64,000 nt of DNA from Lithospermum erythrorhizon (lineage: Eukaryota > Streptophyta > Magnoliopsida > Boraginales > Boraginaceae): assembly GCA_019722365.1 (NCBI GenBank), contig JADFUC010002380.1:372001-436000 (forward strand). The letters run 5' to 3'. The position numbers and the translations under genes were made by a program. This document shows positions 55,319-64,000 of the stretch, piece by piece; within the stretch, counting starts at the first letter, position 1, and the number at the start of each line of letters is the position of its first letter. The notes under the pieces are model-generated. The model ran no database searches. It was not told the DNA's origin and saw only the letters and a list, made by a program, of their open reading frames with translations.

Positions 55319-57290
55319 ATGCGTTCATGGACTATCTCATAGCGATAACGTTGATCAACCAATCCTGAACGTTGACGAGGAACTCATGCGTGTGCAGCCA
55401 CGTGTCTCAATCGTATTGGACCATCACCCACCAGAATCACCTGCCACTCTTTTCATCACAAACAAGTACTCATTATTTCTTTTATTTTTTAAAGACACAA
55501 TATTTCTAATTCCCTCCCGAGATTCCAACTTTTAAGATTAACTGATACACCATTCGATTATATCACTGATTATTTATTTATGATTACGCACAATGTACAA
55601 TTTGTTTGTGGGAATTATTTTACAGGAGAGTTATATGGTTGAGTGATTCGGATAGAGGTAAAGGTTATTGTGTTGATTTTTTGTCGATTTCGCTTCACGC
55701 TGTGTCCACAGATCCGGAGGCTTACCCGTCTCCTTGTATTTATGCTCAGGTAACTTTATTTATCTGCGCTTTCACAACACGGAAAACTCGAATAACTCGA
55801 CTCCGTATTTCAAATCGATACATTTTATACTCATACATAAACTCGATCCGACTCGAAAATTGTTATATATTATTATTAATTATAAATTGAGAAATAATCT
55901 ATGATTATTGTTGAAGTAGTGAATCGTATTTTGAAAGTTACATTTAGTATGGGCTAGTTGTTTTGGTTATGAAGTTGTGAATCGTAGATTGAACCATTTT
56001 GTTGTTAGCCACTTAGCTTATTGTTACTTAGGCGTTTCTATTAATATCATCACGTGGCCGGAAAGGATTCAGAATTCATTATAAAGCATGAGAATCGGGA
56101 TATTTTGATTGAACTGTATAGCGTGTTATAAATATAACTGATGTCCACCTTCATCCCAAAAAGATTTGGTTTCTGACCGAACCAACTATAATAATTTTGA
56201 TATGTAGATTGACACTGGAACTGATGGTGAAGAGTCAGAGGAGTCTGATTCGGAGTCTAACGAGATAGACCTGTCAAAAGTCACGGAAATGAGGCTCGTG
56301 CCATCGGATCCTAGCCAATCTACTATTTATCTGCATTAAAATTTATACCTTATTCGGTTACTATAAACTGGTTTGAGCTATTTTTTGCATCTCGCTAATA
56401 GTTACATTTACTTGTTATGTAGTGGATGCCATGTTCCAAATATTTTGCGAATGTGCTGAATTAAATCCAGGACCTATTGACGATAATTTACAAACCTTAT
56501 TTGGGTAGGTCGTTCAAGGTTACCTAGTTATATGGAGTAGTTTTATTATTTACTGGGTGATCATTCATTATTAGATAATTTAGATGATGAAGGAGAGCAC
56601 ACTTGGGTTTTTAGTGCTGATCAGATAGAGATTGAAAATGGAGGTACATTCCTTGCCGACTGCATTTTTGGACTCTGGAATATAGTTTTTTGGGAATTAT
56701 CGTTCTAACTGCCTATGGTACACTGGTTGTACAGTGGTGGATGCGTTTGATGGGATCCGTCAGAATCCTGTTAATGCCATTGGTTCAAACGGGAATCATG
56801 ACTTGGCTCAAAGAGTGCTTCAGGTATGACTACTTACTAGCGATCCTAAGAAAGTGCAAATGTTGGACAATTACACTGCTCTCTCGATGATCTTCCGAAA
56901 TTCTGTTGATTGCTCTACTGATTTTCTACGACCCTTATAATGCTACAAATCGTGCACGAAGCGTATCTAGTGATGGTTTATATGTATTAGAACTTTCGAT
57001 CTTGTATTCGTTGAAGTAATAAGAACTCAGATACTGTCATATGTGATTGAAAAGTGTCTCCTTGTCCGATATTTTGCTCTTAAATTATTTTAAAGCTTAA
57101 TTTTATCTGAGTCATGAATCCTCGCTGTTCTTATATAGATATAGAGATCTAGTCGCATGAATCGTCGCTGTTCTTATATGGATTTAGGACTCATTTATGT
57201 ATGCATTGCCTGCAGCTTCAAATTAATGACCAGCGTTTTGAGGATGCTGAAGAAGAGTTGGAAAATGGTGACACTGTCAATCGCGACTAA
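55319..57290 (+). pseudogene. ICLN: ICln (chloride conductance regulatory protein / methylosome subunit pICln) gene, damaged
   Basis: Exon-like segments: 55319-55465, 55626-55749, 56208-56318/9, 56423 to about 56507, about 56584-56643, 56735-56823 and 57216-57290. They encode the plant ICln order: QPILNVDEELMRVQP, PPESPATLFITNK, RVIWLSDSDRGKGYCVDFLS plus ISLHAVSTDPEAYPSPCIYA, EIDLSKVTEMRLVPSDPSQ, DAMFQIFCECAELNPGPIDD, HTWVFSADQIE, NHDLAQRVLQ, LQINDQRFEDAEEE. ICln is the chaperone that brings Sm proteins to the PRMT5 methylosome for snRNP assembly. Damage: just after the only suitable ATG the frame is off by one and a TAA sits in frame; the exon 3 donor reads CAAT|CT instead of |GT, so read-through ends at 56339; the exon 4/5 junction has no in-frame GT-AG solution. 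Other exons are intact, so the loss looks recent. Confidence 0.82.
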
Positions 57291-57960
57291 GCTATTGGCG
57301 ACGAATTCAATATATTTCGTAGTTATATATCTTTTGTCAAGTAAATTTTAATTATAATCTAAAGTATAAGTTATTGAATTATTTTGTTATTCATATAGAA
57401 ATGTCAGAATTCTATTAATGATAATCAACATTATAATAAAAATACGCTTCATCGAGTATATATAAATGGAATTAAGTAAAAATTGGATCTGCGTATATGG
57501 AAACCTCTTTCATTTATCATCAGTTATAGACTTACAGTAAAATAGTAATCTTATTAATTCATGTACTAATAATACCTTACTACATTGTCGATTGTCATAA
57601 AAATGAAATTTCCCTAAACTAGTTGACTGGATGGATGTATAACTCTAATTTTTTTCCATTTATATTTTCGGATTATATACCATAAAAAAATTCCTACCGT
57701 TGTATAATACTCCTACTAAATTAGTACCACTATTTTACTATCTATGAGGTCTGAAACAGAGCATATTAGTGAGGAATGTATGTTTCATGTGATGTGTGGT
57801 TTTCATATTCATTAGACCATTGTACTTAAAAAGCTAGTTTCACATGGTCTCCTTTTCATCATAATTATCAGTTGTTTCACCCTTTTTTCCTCTTCTTCTT
57901 TCTTTCTTTTTTGTCTCTCTCAGAGTTGGATGTAGTACAAGAGATGTGTTATTAGTATTA
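57291..57960. other. Spacer between ICln and the LRR kinase
   Basis: AT-rich. Holds the kinase promoter; a long T/C-rich tract (ttcctcttcttctttctttc) near 57890 is typical of a plant 5' UTR. No ORF. Confidence 0.5.
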
Positions 57961-60900
57961 ATGAGAGAAATTATGAGCTCCAAAAGCTATGATCACCATT
58001 TATGGTGTAGAATTCTTGGAATTTTTCTGCTTTTACTATGTTTTAATCAATCTTTTGGGCTAAACCTTGATGGGGTTCTTTTACTTTCTTTCAAATTCAG
58101 CATACTAAATGATCCTTTAGGAAAATTTGTGAATTGGGACATGAAAGATGAAACACCATGTTCATGGAATGGTGTCATTTGTGGTACTTCAAACATGTCT
58201 GAATCTTTCAACCGTGTGGTATCCTTAGCCCTTCCAAATTCAAACCTTCTTGGTTCCCTCCCAGGAAACCTTGGGATGATTCAATATTTAACATTTCTTG
58301 ATCTTTCAAAAAATAACATTAATGGTTCAATTCCTGAATCTATTTTCCATGCAACTGAGCTTCGATATCTTGATTTTTCCAACAATATGATCTCCGGGGA
58401 GCTCCCGGAGTTCGTTGGATGTTTAAAGAAGCTTCAGGTTCTAAACCTTTCAGACAATGCTCTCATTGGAAAAATCCCAGCAAATTTGACTTCTCTACAT
58501 AACTTAACTGTGATTTCTTTGAAAAGTAATTACTTTTTTGGTGCAATTCCATGTGGGTTTGATTCTGTTCAGGTTTTAGATGTGTCTTGTAATTTAATCA
58601 ATGGTTCTCTGCCTCCAAACATTGGAGGCAATAGTATAAGTTATCTTAATGTTTCTTTCAACAGAATCTCTGGAGAAATTCACCAAGAATTTGCAGAAAC
58701 ATTCCCTCCAACTGCAACATTAGATCTTTCATTCAATAATTTTACTGGCGGTATCCCAAAAAGGCCAATTTTTTTGAAACAAGATTCAAAATCTTTTATG
58801 GGCAATCAAGAATTATATGGGACACCATTGAGAAATCCTTCTCCAACACCTTCATCAATGTCTACACCCTCAAATGCATCAAGCCATGCAGAGAAAACAA
58901 ACTCCCCCCCTTCAAGTTGTTCATCAAACTGGCTTAAACCAATCATAATAGTCACCATTGTCATAGCAAATGTTGCCCTTCTGTCATTTTTCATTTTGGT
59001 TATTTTCTATTTTCTCTATCAATACAAGAAAAAGATTGAAGGGAATATCAAGAAAGAACCAGAGAGTGCTAAAGAGTGTGATCGTGCTTCATCACCAGGA
59101 ACAACTGAAGAGTACAATTGGCTAAGAACGTGGCCATGTTTCGGACACGTTGATGAAACATCGTCAGAGTGCAGATACAATGATATCGAGTTAATTAATG
59201 CAAGAAAATACCAAACGAATCGATCTCCACAACTTGAAGATGAGCAGAAAAAAGGGGAGCTAGTGATATTTGATGGTGAAAAGGAGCTGGAATTGGAGAC
59301 ATTGCTCAAAGGTTCGGCGTATGTTTTAGGGGCTAGTGGTTCATGTATAATGTACAAAGTGGTTCTTGAAGATGGGACTATTTTAGCTGTGAGGAGAATA
59401 GGGGAGAGTGGAGTGGGGAGGTTTAAGGACTTTGAGAATCAAGTTAAGTTTATTGCAAAATTGGTGCATCCAAATTTGGTAAGGATTCATGGGTTCTATT
59501 GGGATGTTGATGACAAATTGGTCATATATGAATTTGTTCCAAATGGAAGTCTTGCTAATGCTCGTCACAGTAAGCTCTCTATCTATATCTCTGCATTTTC
59601 ATTGATTCATATTGGGTGTACATTTTTTTTTTGAAGTTGATCTATGGTTTAATTATTGTATTATTAGCTTGTTATTTGTAATAGGATTATGTAATAATTT
59701 GAATAGACTATCCCCTTTAGATATACAGTATGTTTTAGTGAATATAATTAGGAATTTCATGAAGTGATATTAGAAACAGTCATACTATAAACTAAACAAA
59801 ATATTATTTTGCACAAATAAACTTCGACTTTGCACCAGTAGGCAGTAGCTAGTCATATTAGTCTTTCTTACTGCTCTCGCTATCATTTTCATTGAGTTTG
59901 GTTCTTCACATTGGATGAACATTTTCTTTTACCTGTTAAAAAAATCATATGATCTTTTCTTGGTTGTTTTTTTCTTGGTGGTTTGTTTTCGTGTGGGGTT
60001 TTATTTACTTTTCGATTATTATGTAATGGTAAATGATTACTGTTAGTTTTTGTCTAGTTGAAATAATTGGCTAAAATTTGTCTATTTATATGATTATTTG
60101 TTAATTTTTGTCTACTTGAAATAATAATTGTTTAAGATTTGTCTATTTCTATGATTACTTGTTCTTTATTGTATGTCTACTTGAAATAATTGTTAAGATA
60201 CATTTGTCTAGTTATATGACTTTGTTATTTTTTGTCTATCTGAGATAGTTGTGAAGATTTGTCTAGTTACATGATTATTTGTTCATTTTTTGTCTACTTG
60301 AAATGGTTGGGTAGGAATTGTCAATTTATATCATTAGTTTATCAATAATTAAATGCTCTGATAAAGAACTAGAGTGGTTAAAATAAAAGTTCTAGTCCCC
60401 GATCAGTTGAATCTCATCCCGTGATTAACTCATCCGTGATATTTTAAGGCATAGACCTCGAGGGATCGTTAATGTGATTGTTTCATAGTTATATATCCCA
60501 CATTTAATAAAGCCTATAAAAGCCAAAATTTGTGTCATTGAAAACGACTAGGCTTCTTAATTAGACAGAGCTTGTAACATTTAGACCAATCAGAGTTGTC
60601 TGAAAATGATACTTATTCATTGAAGAGATTCATGAACCATGTGTGTCCAAATTGTGATTTGTACCAACTAGTTTCAGTGAGCATTATTTCATCAACTTTT
60701 GACTTGTAATCACAGGGAAAGCTGGGACTTCACCATGTCACTTACCATGGGAAGCGCGATTAAAGATAGCCAAAGGCGTCGCTTGTGGTTTAAGTTACAT
60801 CCACGACAAAAAACATGTGCATGGCAATTTGAAGCCAAGCAACATTCTCCTTAATGAAGATATGGAGCCCAAGCTTGGAGATTTTGGGCTTGAGAGGCTT

Positions 60901-61398
60901 CTCATGGGTGATAATAGTTCAAAAATAGGTTGGTCAGCAAGGAATTTTGGGAGTAAAAGGTCCAATAGTTTTGAGGAATTTAATTTTGGGTCTACTCCTA
61001 GTCCTAGCCCAAGTGGACTCATTGTTTCGCCTTATCATGCACCCGAGTCACTTCGTAGTCTTAAGCCTAACCAAAAATGGGATGTTTTTTTTCGCTTCTA
61101 AGGTCAAGCCAATTATCGATCTGAAGATTATTATTTTGGATGATATAGAGATGGGTTTAATGACGAATCTTACAAATTCGATAAGCCACGGTTATAGTGA
61201 ATAGGCTTTTTTAAGCATGTACCCATTCGTGCTGATATTGAAGGTAGAGAAGAAGCATTTTTTAATCTTGTCAAAATAGGTTATAATTGCATTTCACCTA
61301 TTTCACAAAAAAGACCCTCCATGAAAGAGGTAGTTCAAGAATTAGAGAAGTTCTCATTTTCTTTTTCTGCTTCGACACCATTTTTCTTTGGTGGCTAG
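57961..61398 (+). pseudogene. LRR-III receptor-like (pseudo)kinase, At4g34220/At2g15300-like, 3' end broken
   Basis: Exons 57961-59569 and 60716-61101 read 664 aa to a premature stop. In order: signal peptide, the cap LNLDGVLLLSFKFSILNDPL, CSWNGVICG, about seven leucine-rich repeats (residues 85-300), Ser/Pro linker, membrane helix at about 326-353, and a kinase domain from about 436 (ELETLLKGSAYVLGASGSCI, LAVRRIGE). Subdomain VIB is HVHGNLKPSNILL, with Asn for the catalytic Asp, as usual for this largely pseudokinase subfamily. At subdomain IX the frame fails: KWDVFFRF then stop, where relatives have KWDVYSFGV. Downstream remains lie in other frames: a GKVVIVDE-like IIILDDIEMG, PIRADIEGREEAFFNLVKIG, ISPISQKRPSMKEVVQELEK, ending at 61398. 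So two or more deletions have removed part of the C-lobe. A truncated protein could still be made. Confidence 0.85.
60020..60345 (+). repeat. Degenerate minisatellite in the LRR kinase intron
   Basis: About five imperfect units of roughly 60 nt, each of the form tttgtctaNttgaaataatt ... atttgtcta tttatatgatta, fill part of the 1.15-kb intron. Units vary in length and sequence, so the array is old. Confidence 0.65.
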
Positions 61399-62189
61399 AA
61401 ACAATAAATTACTTGGACATGGTCATATGACATAGTACACATGCATGTATCTATAATTCACCGGACATTTCCTTCTTTTAGGTTCGTTGATATTGTTGTT
61501 GATTTTCTACGATAAGGCGGAGGTAGCTAGCTATATCCCAAGGGTGCCAAGGCAATTAGAAGAATTTCATAGAAATAAGGGATATATTCGATCAAACATA
61601 TATATTGAAATTTAAGAAAAAAAAATCTATGACAATTAATTATTCAGCTAGTGTTAAAAATATACCAAAATATTCTCGGGCCCCACTTAATTTCGATCAG
61701 CGAAGATAAAAAATATTTATTAAAGCCGATTAATATTATTAATATACCCTAAAAAGGCATTTCACTTAAAAATACTTTAATTAATCATGAAAAACTAAAA
61801 GATTGTGACTTTATTAAGTGATACAATAAAAGATCAAAATAAAGCTGATCATCAAATAAATCGTAATTTTAGGAAGTATAGTATTTTCAACACACTTAAT
61901 TATTAACTTGATAACTTAATTATTAACTTGTAATTTTAATTTAAAATAAAGTTTTCGGTGTCAATCAAGACCGTAAAAAGTTTATTAATATTTGATCATG
62001 AAAAGTAAAATTGAGCTACCTTTTATCACGTATGAAAGATAACAATATTGGTGTATCAAAATGCAATCAGTCTAAATTTTAATATTACCAGTGAATAGTT
62101 TGGAATCAGAAAAGTAAAGCTTTGATTCCACCTAAGTTGTTAGCGCACGTAAGACGCAGTAGAACCCATACTGATTTATTACTCAATCC
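61399..62189. other. Intergenic region, nothing recognised
   Basis: AT-rich with no ORF or repeat of note; 'cttaattattaacttgataa' is partly duplicated near 61900-61940. Confidence 0.45.
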
Positions 62190-62540
62190 TTACACAACGT
62201 CACTACCGATCATCCATCTTTAAACGTATAACTCGATCACCCATTTTTCTAAATATTCTAATGGCCCCAATCGTCGATTTCTTTTCCAAAGAATCGGTCA
62301 AGCAACTGTCACGTGACTACTTCGTAAGTGGCAATTTTAGTAATTTTAACTTTCTATTTTCAAGAATGCTACGACTTGCATCACCTAACTTACACAACGT
62401 CACCAATGATCACCCATCTAAACGCATAACTCGATCACCCATTTTTCTAAATACGTCCCAAGGATCCCAATCGCACGAGATTTTCCCGCAATTGGTCGTT
62501 AAATCGTCACGCGACCCCTGGTCACTCGGTAAGGGTAATT
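62190..62540 (+). repeat. Imperfect direct duplication of about 150 bp
   Basis: 62190-62340 and 62390-62540 share a backbone: tacacaacgtcac, gatcaNccatct, aactcgatcacccattttt ctaaata, ccNaatcg, cgtcacgtgac/cgtcacgcgac, and a closing ggtaagNgNaattt. Period about 200 bp. The second copy is inside, and the first overlaps the start of, the ORF at 62261. Confidence 0.8.
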
Positions 62541-62785
62541 TGCAAGGATTTCACTTTTGCATTTTGCAAAAAAATAATAATTTGAAAAATAATGCTAAAC
62601 CGGCGGTTCTACACTCAAAGAATTTGGCCTGTTATATTTTAGTTCCATATTTTACATCAAACAAAGATAATCTTTTACTAGAATCAATAAATAATGCCTG
62701 GGATTATTTTAATCAAGACTCGGCCATCCAAAGAGGATTTAGTTCTAGCTTTCTACGTAAGTGCTGTGAATGGTTCTTTAAGTAA
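62261..62785 (+). CDS. Unrecognised ORF, 174 codons
   Basis: An open frame with an ATG start (MAPIVDFFSKESVKQLSRDY) and stop at 62785. The first two thirds are built on the direct duplication described for this place. The C-terminal third (LLLESINNAWDYFNQDSAIQ, RGFSSSFLRKCCEWFFK) is not repeated. No signal peptide, membrane helix or family motif. It may be a chance ORF in a duplicated element, or a final exon of something larger. I do not recognise it. Confidence 0.25.
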   Translation: MAPIVDFFSKESVKQLSRDYFVSGNFSNFNFLFSRMLRLASPNLHNVTNDHPSKRITRSPIFLNTSQGSQSHEIFPQLVVKSSRDPWSLGKGNLQGFHFCILQKNNNLKNNAKPAVLHSKNLACYILVPYFTSNKDNLLLESINNAWDYFNQDSAIQRGFSSSFLRKCCEWFFK

Positions 62786-63571
62786 ATTGTTGTGATTTTT
62801 TAGGTTTATTTATTTGGGTTTTTGATTGCTTCTGGACGGTTTTTGATTTCATGTTTTTGATTTTGCGCTTTTTTTATTTTGAAGCCGATTTAGGCTTTTG
62901 ATGAAGTTTTTGATTTAGATTGATTGGTTTTAATTGTGGTTTCCAATTGGGGAATGTGTTTAAAATTGTTTATGTATATTAATTTGTTTTTGTGTTTCGC
63001 AGTATATATTTTATTTAGTACTTCCTACCCCCAGCGCACGCGTGTGGCGATTTCTCTCAAGCCTGCCCAACGTTAGACTACGTCATGTGTAAAACTGTTA
63101 ATTTCGATCGACGGACAAGATTACGACATACCTAAGTGACATGTATTTGAAGACGCCTCCACGTAATGACGCCAGTCAAGAGGGTCATTGCATTTTTATT
63201 GACCATCGATGGTCAGGGTTCGGATTTTGAAACCCCTACGTAAATGATACACGATACTACCGACCAAAAAGCTAAAGAACGAAAAGAAAACTCACGATTC
63301 AGACATCGAATTTGCTCCCCCACCAAGAGTTTATTGCTTGCATGGGAGTCAGCTCTAATCCATTAAGAATCTTATGCAAAAATACAAACGTGAAATTACT
63401 AAATTACCTCACGGCAGAAGTCACGTGACCAATTTAATGTACCAATCGCCGAAAATCTCCGCTGGACCCACTAGACATATTTCGAAAAATAAAGCGATCG
63501 TTTGCATCTTTCTTAAAAGACGCATGACTAACTAAGAATATCATGAAAAGCTGAGCGATCATCCATACTAT
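62786..63571. other. Region without recognisable gene
   Basis: 62790-63010 is T-rich and intron-like (tgtgatttttt aggtttatt); 63020-63570 is GC-richer than its surroundings, with several short open frames. No similarity seen. It could be the inside of a gene continuing past the window. Confidence 0.35.
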
Positions 63572-63862
63572 TTGCCCCACGAAGACGTGGCCAAGATTTC
63601 GCAGTTATACCAATCCTCTTTAGAAATTGGTTGCACAATGAACTATGGCGATATTTCAAAGAGGTTTTATTTTCTTTTATCGAGGACATCTTTTGGAGAT
63701 ATGTTTATTAATGTACCTAAGGAAGCTTTGATCTCAAGAGTAAGATTCTCACACCGCTTTCTCAAGAAAAAGATCGTGCGTCTTTATTATTATTTTCAAG
63801 ACGGAAGCGTTTTGTCTGTGGGAAGCTATTACTATAAACTCGGACAGTTTATAACTATATAA
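63572..63862 (+). CDS. Unrecognised ORF, 96 codons
   Basis: Open frame LPHEDVAKISQLYQSSLEIG to stop at 63862 with Tyr-rich end (RLYYYFQDGSVLSVGSYYYK). The computed start is TTG; the first ATG (MNYGDISKRF) is about 22 codons in. Composition is protein-like, but I recognise no domain. It may pair with the ORF near 62.3 kb, since both lie on the plus strand and in GC-richer sequence, but no splice link can be shown. Confidence 0.25.
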   Translation: MPHEDVAKISQLYQSSLEIGCTMNYGDISKRFYFLLSRTSFGDMFINVPKEALISRVRFSHRFLKKKIVRLYYYFQDGSVLSVGSYYYKLGQFITI

Positions 63863-64000
63863 AGACTGGGATGTTGCATCTAATCGATGATAAAAAGACA
63901 CGCAGATACATCGCTCGTGATTGTTTCATGGCGAAACACTTTCGAGTTTTATTCTGTGTTTGTAAAAATGAATGCGGCTTTTAATTACTTTATAAAACTC

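Overview
This window is nuclear DNA of a flowering plant, very probably a eudicot. It is AT-rich, its genes carry GT-AG introns, and its proteins belong to plant families: class III peroxidase, X8 domain proteins, LRR-III receptor kinases, clade Ib bHLH factors and PIP peptides. Stowaway-like MITE ends and short 'tactccgta' remnants are scattered throughout. I would lean towards Caryophyllales, but only weakly. There is no operon structure; genes are separate units in both orientations with 0.3-9 kb between them.

Region by region. 0-3.9 kb holds repeat debris. 3.9-6.2 kb (+) encodes a secreted GH17-like/X8 (CBM43) protein whose last splice acceptor appears to have shifted by one base. 7.6-10.8 kb (+) is a complete 7-exon queuosine-salvage gene (QNG1/DUF2419). 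14.0-15.6 kb (+) is the SAGA subunit ADA1, with one coding exon and an intron in the 5' UTR. 16.3-18.4 kb (-) is a 4-exon class III peroxidase. 18.5-27.2 kb has no gene, but contains a diverged fragment of chloroplast psbB and a SINE-like element. 27.2-28.2 kb (+) is a small plant-specific EAR-motif protein. 28.7-33.3 kb (+) is a 10-exon casein kinase 2 alpha gene whose first intron is filled with a MITE, tandem repeats and nested inverted repeats. 34.2-35.7 kb (-) is a small At2g23090-type zinc finger gene. 37.2-38.3 kb (-) holds two decayed tandem copies of a small gene for a secreted, probably GPI-anchored protein. 38.5-41.9 kb (-) is an 8-exon MAPR4/neuferricin gene. 43.1-43.8 kb (+) is a serine-rich MAKR/DUF1645-like protein. 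47.9-49.4 kb (-) is a clade Ib bHLH gene with a degenerate basic region and a frame break in its N-terminal part. 52.0-52.3 kb (+) is a PIP secreted-peptide precursor. 52.3-55.3 kb is an AT-rich desert. 55.3-57.3 kb (+) is a broken ICln gene and 58.0-61.4 kb (+) a broken LRR-III receptor-like kinase. 62-64 kb has two unrecognised ORFs and a local duplication.

The genes do not form one pathway. The main themes are housekeeping regulation (CK2, ADA1, QNG1), wall and surface proteins (X8, peroxidase, the GPI-tail pair), and signalling (PIP peptide, LRR kinase, clade Ib bHLH). The most notable feature is how many loci are caught during decay: a 1-nt acceptor shift, two adjacent pseudogenes, a tandem pseudogene pair, and a bHLH split across frames. 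I found no self-contained novel system. The most interesting leads are the CK2 intron palindromes, the degenerate bHLH, the X8 acceptor shift and the PIP peptide.
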